DNA of 45,009 nucleotides from an uncultured Hyphomicrobium sp. (GTDB lineage: Bacteria > Pseudomonadota > Alphaproteobacteria > Rhizobiales > Hyphomicrobiaceae), in the NCBI RefSeq assembly GCF_902826555.1, contig NZ_CADEFI010000016.1:32442-77450 (forward strand). Direction: 5' to 3'. Of this stretch, positions 26,334-34,137 are shown in pieces. The notes below the pieces were generated by a model. That model was given only the letters and a program-made list of their open reading frames with translations. It searched no databases and was not told the origin of the DNA. Position 1 is the first letter of the stretch. Each line of letters begins with the position of its first letter. The translations under genes and the position numbers were made by a program.

Positions 26334-26903
26334 CGGGGCATCCTGTCGACGGGGCCGGGTGCATTTACGCGACGAAAAAAACGTGAGGCGGCTCGCCTCG
26401 TCGATTGGGAGAAGGGAATAGACGAGCCGCCTCCCCCCGGAAAACCTCGCAGCCTTCCCAAGGGTCACGAGACGAGCGTCGGACACACCATCAGCCGCGT
26501 GAAAACTGACTGCATCCCGCCCGTCTCGGAGAACGTCACATCGCAGTGAGCAAATGGTGTGCCAAGGAGAGCAAATGGTGCGCTAGACGACGGTCGATGG
26601 CCGCGCACGGCGGCGCGACGTGCGTATCCTTGGGAAATAACGTTCTGCCCTGCCTCGTTTTCTTCTGATCGACGCGGTTCGGGAAACGGCGCCGGGAATT
26701 CTTTCCCGAGGCCGATGTCCGTGTGACACGCGGATGCGACATATCCCTGAGACAGGTGACGCATACCGACGCCTCGCGTCGGAAACTCCTCGGAAAATTC
26801 GCTTTTTGTCCTCGTTACACGGATGGCGTTCGGCGGCATCGCTCATCGGCGCTGCGCACGGCCTGAACTTCGATCATTGGGAGAGAGCCCAGATCCCCGG
26901 CGA
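26334..26903. other. Intergenic region between the tandem-HTH regulator and the beta-propeller gene
   Basis: About 570 bp with no convincing gene. It holds the sigma54 site at 26550-26565 and its partial copy at 26569-26583. The rest (26590-26900) has short antisense open frames without recognisable features. Confidence 0.5.
26550..26565 (-). promoter_or_regulatory. Candidate sigma54 promoter for the tandem-HTH regulator, with a nearby partial copy
   Basis: On the minus strand it reads TTGGCACACCATTTGC, an exact match to the -24/-12 consensus with GG-N10-GC spacing. A second copy of the core, GAGCAAATGGTGCGC at 26569-26583 on the plus strand, repeats the first (26548-26562) at a 21-bp interval but lacks the GG of the -24 box. 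Transcription would start near 26538. Confidence 0.7.
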
Positions 26904-27872
26904 TCAGGGCCGGGCGGCAGCGCCCCACGGATATCGACCTACCCGGATCGACTTCACGGGAGCCAGCGTCGCTACGTCGATGAGCGTCACGTCGTTGGAC
27001 GCACCGTTGGTGGTGACGAGCAGCTTGTCCTCGCGCGTCAACTCGAGGTGCCAGACGCGCATCCCAACCAGCATGTATTTTTCGACGCTCCCGGACTCGG
27101 CATCCACGACAGCCACACGATTGGCCATGCCCAGGGCTACAAACGCCTTCTTGCCGTCCTTCGTGAGACGGATGCCCACCGGAGTGACCATGTCCTTGGT
27201 GAGGCCCGGCACCTCGAACGCGATCGTCCTGTCGATCGAGCGTGTCGCGACATCGATGACGGAAACGGATCCGGCGATCTCGGATGACACCCAGAGCTTC
27301 TTGCCATCGGCGGAGAATTCGGCGTGACGCGGGCGGGCGCCGACGAGAACATTGTCGAACACCTCGAGCTTCATCGCATCGATGAAGTGCACCATGTTGC
27401 TCGTCTCCGATGTGACGACAACGGTTTTTCCATCGGGAGACACGGCGATGCCTTCCGGCTCGACGCCCACGTCCACGCGTCCGACAACCTCCCGAGTTTC
27501 GATGTCAATGGCCGTGACGGCGGCGCTGTCCTCGTTGGCGGTGTAGAGACGCTTGCCATCGCTCGCGAGCGCCAGTTGCTCCGGGTCGTCGATGTCCTTG
27601 AAATCGGCAATGTGCTTATAGGTGTGCGCGTCGAACTCCTGGATGGCGTTGCTGTCGCTCGCGCAGAGGAAGATTTTTGTACCGTCAGGCGACAGCTTCA
27701 GACCGCGGGGGCGGCTGCCCACGGACATGGTGTGGACGACCTGCATCGTCGCGGTGTCGATCACCGAGACGGTGTTGTCCTTCTCGTTGCTGACGAAGAC
27801 CTCATGGGCTTCACCGATCGACGGCGAGAACGCCCAGAGTACGATGGCAACATGTCTCGCTCGGATCCGCAT
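26904..27872 (-). CDS. Second PQQ-associated YVTN beta-propeller protein
   Basis: This 322-residue protein has a signal peptide (residues 1-22) and about seven blades, starting HEVFVSNEKDNTVSVIDTAT. It is a close paralogue of the protein at 358-1323: both share VSNEKDNTV/VTNEKDNTV, PRGLKLSPDG/PRGIRITPDH, GVEPEGIAVSPD/GVEPEGMAVAPD and VSSEIAGSVSVID/VSSEIGGTVSVID. It lies 146 bp downstream of the quinohemoprotein dehydrogenase, with a hairpin between. Members of this family are found next to PQQ-dependent alcohol oxidation genes; the function is not known. Confidence 0.9.
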   Translation of the reverse strand: MRIRARHVAIVLWAFSPSIGEAHEVFVSNEKDNTVSVIDTATMQVVHTMSVGSRPRGLKLSPDGTKIFLCASDSNAIQEFDAHTYKHIADFKDIDDPEQLALASDGKRLYTANEDSAAVTAIDIETREVVGRVDVGVEPEGIAVSPDGKTVVVTSETSNMVHFIDAMKLEVFDNVLVGARPRHAEFSADGKKLWVSSEIAGSVSVIDVATRSIDRTIAFEVPGLTKDMVTPVGIRLTKDGKKAFVALGMANRVAVVDAESGSVEKYMLVGMRVWHLELTREDKLLVTTNGASNDVTLIDVATLAPVKSIRVGRYPWGAAARP

Positions 27873-27959
27873 GGTCCATTCCGTTCAGCCGACTAGGGAT
27901 GGGAACGCGATCTCTTCCGGCGCGCCGCTCACGTCGCGCGGGGCAGCTCTCGAGGGTTT

Positions 27960-27991
27960 GACGTGCAAGCGCAAACCAGCGCTTGCACGTC
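27960..27991 (-). repeat. 13-bp perfect hairpin between the quinohemoprotein and beta-propeller genes
   Basis: GACGTGCAAGCGC and its exact complement enclose a 6-nt loop, 27 bp after the dehydrogenase stop. In the direction of transcription it is followed by AAACCC, not a T-run, so it is likely an mRNA stabilising or processing element. Confidence 0.65.
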
Positions 27992-28018
27992 CGTCGAGCG
28001 GTTGGCAGCCGAGCGCGA

Positions 28019-30142
28019 TCAGTTGCTCGGCGGCTGCGCGGCGTCCAACGCCTTCTTTCTGATGAAGTTCTGCAGCGCCTTCAGATCGTCATCGGTAAGA
28101 TTCTTGAACTGCGGCATCCCGCTGGGGAAGAGAGCTCCCTCCTGAACGATCTTCTTGAGCTGCTCGTCGTGAAGGACTGCCTCGGACGCTCGCAGGTCAG
28201 GCGTGTAGCCGCCGGAGACGGCTCCGGCACCATGGCACCAGGCGCACGACGACTTGTAGAGATGCTCGCCGCGGTCCGCCAAAGCGGCATCCGGCGTGAA
28301 GCCGGCCGGCGTCAGCACCTTTGCGAAGGTCCGCTCGCCGACTTCTGGCATCGGCTTGTCCGCTCCAACCGCAAAGGTGAGGAGCTGACGAAGCTGCGCG
28401 CGGTAGCCCCAACCATACTGGGCCATGGAACTGCCGCCGCCATAGGCAACCGCGGCGCCACCAAAACCAACCAGGAGAGACACGTACTGTTTGCCGTCAA
28501 CGGCGTAGGTAATGGGAGGAGCGCTGATACCGCTTCCCACGTTGACCGACCAGAGCTCCTTGCCGTCACGTGCGTCGTAGGCTGCGAACTTGCCGTCGAT
28601 CTGGCCCTGGAAGACGAGATTACCAGCCGTGGTCATCGTTCCCGCATTCCAGTAGTTGGGCTGCGGGACCTCCCACACCTTCTTCTGCTTCACCGGATCC
28701 CATGCCGTCAGGAAGCTCGTTCCCGCATCCTTGGGGATGTCGCCGCCCAGGCCAACGTCGACGCCAACGTCGATCTGGAACGAGGGCTTCTTCCAGGAAT
28801 TGAAGTCGATCTTGGAGTCGTCCCAGTGGGTCGGCAACTCCATCTTGGGGATGTAAACCAACCCGGTGTTGGGGTTGTAGGACATGGCGTGCCAGGAATG
28901 CCCACCAAACACGCTCGGCCAGATCGTTACCGGCTCTTTCTCGTAACGCGCTCCAGGGGCTTCGATCGGACGACCGGTCTTCATGTCAATGCCGGTTGCC
29001 CAGGTGACCTTTGCGAACGGCTCTGCCGAGAGAAGCTTTCCGTCCTTGCGGTCGATGACGTAGAAGAAGCCGTTCTTCGGCGCGTGCATCAGAACTTTCT
29101 TCTTGCCCTCGCCCTCCTTGAGCTCGAGATCGGCAAGGACGATGTCCATGGTCGAGGTGTAGTCCCACGTCTCGCCGGGCGTCGTCTGATAGTGCCACTT
29201 GTACTTGCCGCTCGTCGCATCGAGCGCGACGACGGAGCAGAGGAAGAGGTTATCGCCGCCTTGCGGGCTGCGGATCTTCTGGTTCCAGGGACCGCCGTTT
29301 CCGGTTCCGATCAGGATCTGGTCGAACTCGGCATCGTAGGTGAAGGCATTCCACGTCTGGCCGCCACCGCCGATCTTCCACCACTCGCCGGTCCAGGTCT
29401 TGGCCGCCATCTCCTGGGCTGCATCCTCGAAGCCGTCGGCGGGGTTGCCGGGCACGACATAGAATTTCCATGCCTCTTTTCCGGTGTCGACATGATAGGC
29501 GGTGATGAACCCGCGCCCGCCACCCTGCTCGGAGCCGCCGTTGCCGATGATGACGAGGTCACGGAATGCCTTGGGGGCGCCGCTGATATGCAGCGGGAGC
29601 TTGGGGTCGAACGTCTGCGTGGTCCAGATCGGCTTGCCGGTCTTCGAATCCAGAGCAATGAGGCGGCCGTCGGCCGTGGCGATGATGACCTTGCCTTTGT
29701 AGAAGGTCAGACCGCGGCTCCAGCCCCACAACATGCGGGCGCGATCGCCGGCATGCTTCAAGGTCTCGGGATCATATTCCCAAATCAGTTTTCCGGTTTT
29801 CGCATCAACCGCACGAGCTACGCTGTAGCTGCCGGTGAAGTAGAGAACGCCATCGACGGTGACCGGGGTGCCGACGAGAGCACGGTCGGCCGGCAACGGC
29901 AGCGCCCAGGCGAGGCCAAGCTTCGAGACGTTGTCGACATTGATTTCGTCGAGGGGGCTATACCGCTGCTCGCTGTGATCGCGGCCGTAAGCCAGCCAGT
30001 TGTCTTTCTGTGCCGCGTCCGTCATTGCGGCATCATCGACCACCGTCTCCGCGGACGCACGGCTCCAAGAACCCGGAAGCGTACCGGCGATAGCCAGTAT
30101 CATTGCAGCGCCGGTCATACGTCCTAATCGGTTCGCCTTCAT
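28019..30142 (-). CDS. PQQ quinohemoprotein alcohol dehydrogenase with C-terminal cytochrome c domain
   Basis: This 707-residue periplasmic protein has a signal peptide (residues 1-31), a PQQ propeller (about 45-590) and a cytochrome c domain (about 610-700) with heme site SSCAWCHGAG and a probable Met ligand in SGMPQFKNL. This is the layout of type II quinohemoprotein alcohol dehydrogenases. The active site is GETWDYTSTMD: Thr two residues after the catalytic Asp points to calcium, not a lanthanide. The ring-forming Cys pair is missing; the matching segment reads RARMLWGWSRGLTF. Electrons should pass from PQQ to the built-in heme. It is divergent from the acetoin-dehydrogenase-like operon and has a consensus sigma54 site about 490 bp upstream of its ATG. 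Confidence 0.9.
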   Translation of the reverse strand: MKANRLGRMTGAAMILAIAGTLPGSWSRASAETVVDDAAMTDAAQKDNWLAYGRDHSEQRYSPLDEINVDNVSKLGLAWALPLPADRALVGTPVTVDGVLYFTGSYSVARAVDAKTGKLIWEYDPETLKHAGDRARMLWGWSRGLTFYKGKVIIATADGRLIALDSKTGKPIWTTQTFDPKLPLHISGAPKAFRDLVIIGNGGSEQGGGRGFITAYHVDTGKEAWKFYVVPGNPADGFEDAAQEMAAKTWTGEWWKIGGGGQTWNAFTYDAEFDQILIGTGNGGPWNQKIRSPQGGDNLFLCSVVALDATSGKYKWHYQTTPGETWDYTSTMDIVLADLELKEGEGKKKVLMHAPKNGFFYVIDRKDGKLLSAEPFAKVTWATGIDMKTGRPIEAPGARYEKEPVTIWPSVFGGHSWHAMSYNPNTGLVYIPKMELPTHWDDSKIDFNSWKKPSFQIDVGVDVGLGGDIPKDAGTSFLTAWDPVKQKKVWEVPQPNYWNAGTMTTAGNLVFQGQIDGKFAAYDARDGKELWSVNVGSGISAPPITYAVDGKQYVSLLVGFGGAAVAYGGGSSMAQYGWGYRAQLRQLLTFAVGADKPMPEVGERTFAKVLTPAGFTPDAALADRGEHLYKSSCAWCHGAGAVSGGYTPDLRASEAVLHDEQLKKIVQEGALFPSGMPQFKNLTDDDLKALQNFIRKKALDAAQPPSN

Positions 30143-30631
30143 CCTTGTCGCCTCCTCACCGTGTTTCCTATTATGCGATATTTTCGTTTTGTTTTCATGG
30201 CGATGGAAACTGCCCCGCGGCGGAGCTCGATTTCGCAGCGCTTTTTGTGCTGTCGGCGTTTACGGCCGCATTTCTTCGGAGAACATCCCGAGATCCGTCT
30301 CCCGACCACCCTCGTCCGCCATTCGAATTTCGAGTCGACGCCTCGTGTCGGTCGGACGGCGGACCAAGGGCGCAGCTGGACTCGGAATAGTGGGTGTGCG
30401 GATATGCCCGGCCACCACCGGATCCCCCCTCGCGACTGGTCCGACCAGACCGGATCAGACTGGAAGAAGCGCAGCGCTGCCGGGATCTGCTCGGAGCGGG
30501 TATGGGCTTGGCAGCGGACGTGACCGTCTCATTCTATTTCCTCCAGCCTGCGGGCGCGTTCTCAAGGACGGCCCGTTCGTTTTTCTTCAAGCGACGTTTT
30601 TTTCAGCCAACGTTTTTTCAATCAACAGTGG

Positions 30632-30647
30632 GCAAGCGCCGTGCCAA
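30632..30647 (-). promoter_or_regulatory. Candidate sigma54 promoter for the quinohemoprotein dehydrogenase
   Basis: On the minus strand it reads TTGGCACGGCGCTTGC, an exact consensus match with GG-N10-GC spacing. Transcription would start near 30620, so the dehydrogenase mRNA would have an unusually long leader of about 480 nt. Confidence 0.65.
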
Positions 30648-30882
30648 GTCGCATCAGCCCGGCAGTGCTTCCAATTTGGCGCTTGAGCGACGGTTCACGG
30701 GAGACATCTGTCTCAGCGTTGATCCAGCCGTTATAGGCGTTGCGCGCAGTGGCGCACGCTCCGACCCTGGACCGGGCCCGTGCCAACGGCCGCCCTCTTC
30801 GAAGCCCAACCGGAATTCCGGTCGCGAAACAGACTGCTGCGCCGCACAGCAGAGCAACGTGGCGCGCTCTGTCGATCGACAT

Positions 30883-30896
30883 GCGACGATTGTTGC
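30883..30896. promoter_or_regulatory. Candidate activator-binding palindrome
   Basis: GCGACGATTGTTGC differs at two positions from the palindrome GCGACAATTGTCGC, variants of which also occur at 44087 and 44393. It lies about 90 bp upstream of the plus-strand and 240 bp upstream of the minus-strand sigma54 site, typical distances for a sigma54 activator. Confidence 0.5.
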
Positions 30897-30982
30897 AACG
30901 GCGAGACAGGACCTGTCGCAACGCGTCCCTGCTCGCGAGCGTTTCTCGCAGTTCGTCAACACTTTAACTCCCTGCGCAGCTC

Positions 30983-30997
30983 TGGCACGAAGAATGC
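30983..30997 (+). promoter_or_regulatory. Candidate sigma54 promoter for the acetoin-dehydrogenase-like operon
   Basis: TGGCACGAAGAATGC matches the consensus except for one base in the -12 box and has exact GG-N10-GC spacing. Transcription would start near 31009, about 80 nt before the first gene. An AcoR-type activator is encoded at the other end of the operon. Confidence 0.7.
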
Positions 30998-31087
30998 GTC
31001 AGGACTTGCGCACGCGAGGGATAGGCTGAACGCTAGCGCGTGCCGTGATCGTCGCGCGAATAAAAATAGTTATCGGGGAGGGTGCTC

Positions 31088-32074
31088 TTGCTTCCAACAC
31101 GCGATCAAAAAATATGGATGTACGAGACTATGCTCGTCAGCCGTTACTTCGAAGAGACAATTGAAACAATTTACCTCGAGGGAAAGAAGCCTGTTTTCAA
31201 TATGGCCAAGGGGCCTATCCCGGGTGAGATGCATCTCTCCAACGGGCAGGAACCGTGTGCCGTCGGTGTTTGCGCGCATCTTACGCCAGAGGACGTCGTC
31301 ACCTCGACGCACCGTCCCCATCACGTCGCCATCGCAAAGGGTGTGAACCTCAAAAAGATGGCCGCCGAGATCTTCGGCAAGAAGACCGGATTGAGCGGCG
31401 GCCGCGGGGGCCACATGCACATCTTCGATCCCGACGTGAACTTCAGCTGCTCGGGCATCATTGCTCAGGGCATGGGGCCCGCGGTCGGCGCTGCGCTCTC
31501 GCGCAAAATGCAAGGCAAAGAGGGCGTCGCCGTCTCCTATATCGGAGAGGGTGCGGCCAACCAGGGTGCGTTCCACGAGGCGCTCAACCTGGCGGCCCTA
31601 TGGAAGCTACCCGTTATCTTCGTCGTCGAGGACAATGCGTGGGGCATCTCCGTCTCGAAGGCGACATCCACGGCGGTTCCCAATAACGCCATGCGGGCGC
31701 AGGCCTACGGAATGCCGGGCTACCTCGTTCCCGGCAACGATCCGATCGCCATCTTCTCGGCGGCGGGAGAGGCCATCGCGCGCGCGCGCAACGGCGGGGG
31801 TCCGAGCCTCATCGACATCGAGACCGATCGGTTGGCCGGCCACTTCATGGGCGACGCCGAGGGCTATCGGCCCAAGGGTGAGCTCGACACCTTGCGGGCC
31901 AGGGACCCGATCCCCGCGCTTGCACGGCGGCTGGAAAGCGAAGACGGCTTCACCGATGCAGACAACGCCGCGATCGTCGCGAGAGCCCGCAGCGCGGTGG
32001 ATGACGCCATCAAATTTGCACGAGAGAGCGATTACCCGGCGCCGGAAGAAGCGTTGGAAAAGGTGTTTGCCTGA
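31088..32074 (+). CDS. acoA: Thiamine-diphosphate dehydrogenase E1 alpha subunit, acetoin-dehydrogenase-like
   Basis: This 328-residue protein is the alpha subunit of an E1 component of the 2-oxoacid/acetoin dehydrogenase family. It has the thiamine-diphosphate motif GEGAANQGAFHEALNLAALW (residues about 155-174, ending in VVEDN) and the family motif THRPHHVAIAKGV. Acetoin dehydrogenase cleaves acetoin to acetaldehyde and an acetyl group passed to lipoate. The acetoin assignment rests on the sequence type, the AcoR-like regulator and the absence of pyruvate dehydrogenase features such as a fused E1; a 2-oxoacid substrate remains possible. TTG at 31088 is chosen because GGGGAGGG lies 5 nt upstream; GTG at 31082 would abut it. 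First gene of the operon. Confidence 0.85.
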   Translation: MLPTRDQKIWMYETMLVSRYFEETIETIYLEGKKPVFNMAKGPIPGEMHLSNGQEPCAVGVCAHLTPEDVVTSTHRPHHVAIAKGVNLKKMAAEIFGKKTGLSGGRGGHMHIFDPDVNFSCSGIIAQGMGPAVGAALSRKMQGKEGVAVSYIGEGAANQGAFHEALNLAALWKLPVIFVVEDNAWGISVSKATSTAVPNNAMRAQAYGMPGYLVPGNDPIAIFSAAGEAIARARNGGGPSLIDIETDRLAGHFMGDAEGYRPKGELDTLRARDPIPALARRLESEDGFTDADNAAIVARARSAVDDAIKFARESDYPAPEEALEKVFA

Positions 32075-32133
32075 CAAGCGCACCCGCTGATTCAGAAACG
32101 ACGAAGCTAAAAAATTAAAACAGGAGAACGCCC

Positions 32134-33186
32134 ATGTCTTCCGTAGCTGCCGCTGCGGTCAACGAGCGCCGGCTGACGATCGCACGCGCTATGGCTGAAT
32201 CGATTGCCCAGGAAATGCGCCTTGATCCGCGCGTTTTCGTCATGGGCGAAGACGTCGGACAGCTCGGAGGCGTGTTCGGCAACACACGCGGATTGTTCGA
32301 CGAGTTCGGCGCCGAGCGTATCCGCGACACCCCGATCTCGGAAACCGCCTTCATGGGCGCCGCCGTGGGAGCCGCGTCCGACGGCATGCGCCCGATCGTC
32401 GAGCTGATGTTCGTCGATTTCTTCGGCGTCTGCTTCGACGCAATTTACAACTCGATGGCCAAGAACATCTATTTCTCGGGCGGCACGGTGAAAGTGCCCG
32501 TGGTGCTCATGACATCGACGGGAGGCGGCTATTCCGACGCCGGACAGCACTCCCAATGTCTCTACGCCACGTTCGCGCATCTGCCCGGAATGAAAGTCGT
32601 CGCCCCGAGCAACGCCTACGATGCCAAGGGCCTGATGACGAGCGCGATCCGCGACGACAGCCCCGTGATCTACATGTACCACAAGGGCCTGCAGGGCATG
32701 GGCTGGCTCGGCACGGAGCCCGCCGCGACTGTGAACGTTCCGGAAGAGAACTACACGATCCCGTTCGGGAAGGCGGCCATCGTGCGCGAAGGCAAGGACG
32801 TCACCATCGTCGGCGTGGCGATGGGCGTTCACAACGCGCTCAAGGCCGCTGAGACGCTGTCGACGCAGGGCGTCAGCGCCGAGGTGATCGACCTCAGGAC
32901 ACTCGTGCCCCTCGATCGCGAGACGGTGTTTGCTTCGGTCTCGAAGACGGGGAAGCTCATCGTCGTCGACGAGGACTATCGCAGCTATGGCGTGTCCGGC
33001 GAGATCATCGCCAGCATCGCCGAGCGCGACATTTCCGTTCTCAAAGCCGCGCCTCAGCGTGTCGCCTATCCGGATATCCCCATTCCGTTCACTCGGCCGA
33101 TGGAGCAATTCGCGCTCCCGAACCCCGAGAAGATCATCGAAGCCTACGAGAAAATGAAAGGACGACGCGGATGGCGGTGGATGTAA
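32134..33186 (+). CDS. acoB: Thiamine-diphosphate dehydrogenase E1 beta subunit, acetoin-dehydrogenase-like
   Basis: This 350-residue protein is the transketolase-like beta subunit that completes the E1 heterotetramer: FVMGEDVGQLGGVFGNTRGL near the N-terminus, RIRDTPISETAFMGAAVGAA with the Glu that activates the thiamine cofactor, and the C-terminal transketolase domain VIDLRTLVPLDRETV. An AGGAGAA ribosome site lies 6 nt before the ATG. It overlaps the following lipoyl-domain gene by 16 bp, so the two are translationally coupled. The C-terminus ends in a short basic tail (KGRRGWRWM) created by the overlap. Confidence 0.9.
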   Translation: MSSVAAAAVNERRLTIARAMAESIAQEMRLDPRVFVMGEDVGQLGGVFGNTRGLFDEFGAERIRDTPISETAFMGAAVGAASDGMRPIVELMFVDFFGVCFDAIYNSMAKNIYFSGGTVKVPVVLMTSTGGGYSDAGQHSQCLYATFAHLPGMKVVAPSNAYDAKGLMTSAIRDDSPVIYMYHKGLQGMGWLGTEPAATVNVPEENYTIPFGKAAIVREGKDVTIVGVAMGVHNALKAAETLSTQGVSAEVIDLRTLVPLDRETVFASVSKTGKLIVVDEDYRSYGVSGEIIASIAERDISVLKAAPQRVAYPDIPIPFTRPMEQFALPNPEKIIEAYEKMKGRRGWRWM

Positions 33187-33404
33187 AGATCCCAACCGAT
33201 CTTTGGGAGGAGGACGCGGAGGCTGCCATTACCAGCTGGCTCGTCTCCGACGGAGCGCAAGTCTCGGCAGGACAGCTGATCGCCGAGATCATGGTCGAGA
33301 AAGTGCAATACGAGATCCGGTCTCCCGGCGCCGGCACCATCAAGATCGGGCTACCGGTCGAAGCGGTTGTCGCCAAGGGCGGCTCGATCGCCACAATCGC
33401 ATAA
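33171..33404 (+). CDS. Free-standing lipoyl-carrier domain
   Basis: This 77-residue protein is a single biotin/lipoyl-attachment domain. The lipoyl-lysine is Lys44 in AEIMVEKVQYEI, which aligns with the AEIETDKATVEV motif of E2 lipoyl domains. It follows E1 beta with a 16-bp overlap and precedes the E2 catalytic gene by 18 bp. In most complexes this domain is the N-terminus of E2; here it is a separate protein, and the nucleotide sequence shows a clear TAA stop and a new GTG start with GAGGAA upstream, so it is not a simple frameshift reading. It would carry acyl groups from E1 to E2. Confidence 0.88.
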   Translation: MAVDVKIPTDLWEEDAEAAITSWLVSDGAQVSAGQLIAEIMVEKVQYEIRSPGAGTIKIGLPVEAVVAKGGSIATIA

Positions 33405-33422
33405 CGGACGAGGAACTGAGCC

Positions 33423-34133
33423 GTGCAAGCTGAAATCCCGCCTCCCGTCGACGCAGAGATTCCAGACCGCATCATTCCGCTCACCGGAATGAGAGGGATG
33501 ATCGCGTCGAAGATGAAGGAGAGTATTTCGACCTCGGCTCAGTTGACTCATTTCGCCGAGTGCGACGTGACGGCCCTCAACGCAGCTAAGGCGCTTCTGG
33601 CGGCGCGGGGCGTGAAGGCTTCCGTAGAGGACCTTTTGGTTCATGCCGTCGTCGCGACGTTGCGCAAGCATCCGGGCCTCAACGCCACGCTCGAGGAGAA
33701 CGCCATCCGGGTGAAATCCGCGATGAACATCTCCTGCGCCATCGCGCTTCCCGGCGATCTCCTGGTCGCGCCGACGATCCTGAACGCAGATCGCATGTCG
33801 CTCGAGCAGCGCATCGAGGCGCGGCGCGATCTCGTGGAGCGGGCGCGCATCAACAAGCTTTCTGTGAAGGAGATGACGGCCGGGACGTTCACGCTGTCCA
33901 ACATCGGCTTGTCGCGTGTCCGCTATTTCACGCCCATCCTCAATATGCCCCAAGTTGCAATTCTAGGCATCGGCGAGTCCGGCGTGCGCCCGTGGGCCGT
34001 GGACGGACGGATCGTGGCCCGCCCGGTCATGGGACTCTCGCTGACGTTCGATCATCGCGCCGTCAACGGCGCACCCGCCGCGAACTTCCTCACCGATCTT
34101 TGCCTGGCCATCGAACAGTTCCAGCCCGAGTAG
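33423..34133 (+). CDS. Free-standing E2 acyltransferase catalytic domain
   Basis: This 236-residue protein is a 2-oxoacid dehydrogenase acyltransferase core. It begins IIPLTGMRGMIASKMKESI and has LPGDLLVAPTI and AGTFTLSNIGLSRVRYFTPI, the trimer-forming family motifs. The catalytic motif, HxxxDG in typical E2, reads DHRAVNG here, so the Asp is replaced by Asn while His is kept. There is no lipoyl domain and no obvious peripheral subunit-binding domain; the first 15 residues (QAEIPPPVDAEIPDR) are a short Pro-rich lead. GTG start with GAGGAACTGAG upstream. It should transfer the acyl group from the separate lipoyl protein to CoA. Confidence 0.88.
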   Translation: MQAEIPPPVDAEIPDRIIPLTGMRGMIASKMKESISTSAQLTHFAECDVTALNAAKALLAARGVKASVEDLLVHAVVATLRKHPGLNATLEENAIRVKSAMNISCAIALPGDLLVAPTILNADRMSLEQRIEARRDLVERARINKLSVKEMTAGTFTLSNIGLSRVRYFTPILNMPQVAILGIGESGVRPWAVDGRIVARPVMGLSLTFDHRAVNGAPAANFLTDLCLAIEQFQPE

Positions 34134-34137
34134 CGCC

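Larger units (their letters stand above)
30143..31087. promoter_or_regulatory. Divergent promoter region between the quinohemoprotein gene and the acetoin-dehydrogenase-like operon
   Basis: This 945-bp region has no convincing gene. It contains sigma54 sites facing each way (30632-30647 minus, 30983-30997 plus) with a palindromic operator candidate at 30883-30896 between them. A second dyad, GACAGG-A-CCTGTC at 30905-30917, lies beside it. Further left, CTGGTCCGACCAG (30436-30448) is a short perfect palindrome in what would be the leader of the quinohemoprotein transcript. Confidence 0.6.

Noticed and set aside
28019-30127. Long plus-strand open frame (714 codons) over the quinohemoprotein gene
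   Set aside because: The minus-strand product is an unmistakable PQQ dehydrogenase with a heme domain; the plus-strand product is low-complexity and unrecognisable.
31082-31087. GTG at 31082 as the start of the E1 alpha gene
   Set aside because: It directly abuts the GGGGAGGG ribosome site with no spacing; TTG at 31088 has 5 nt.
33387-33423. Frameshift or sequencing error splitting one E2 gene in two
   Set aside because: The lipoyl frame ends in a clean stop after a complete domain, and the catalytic frame has its own ribosome site and start; no linker or subunit-binding sequence is visible in any frame of the gap. Still worth confirming in relatives.
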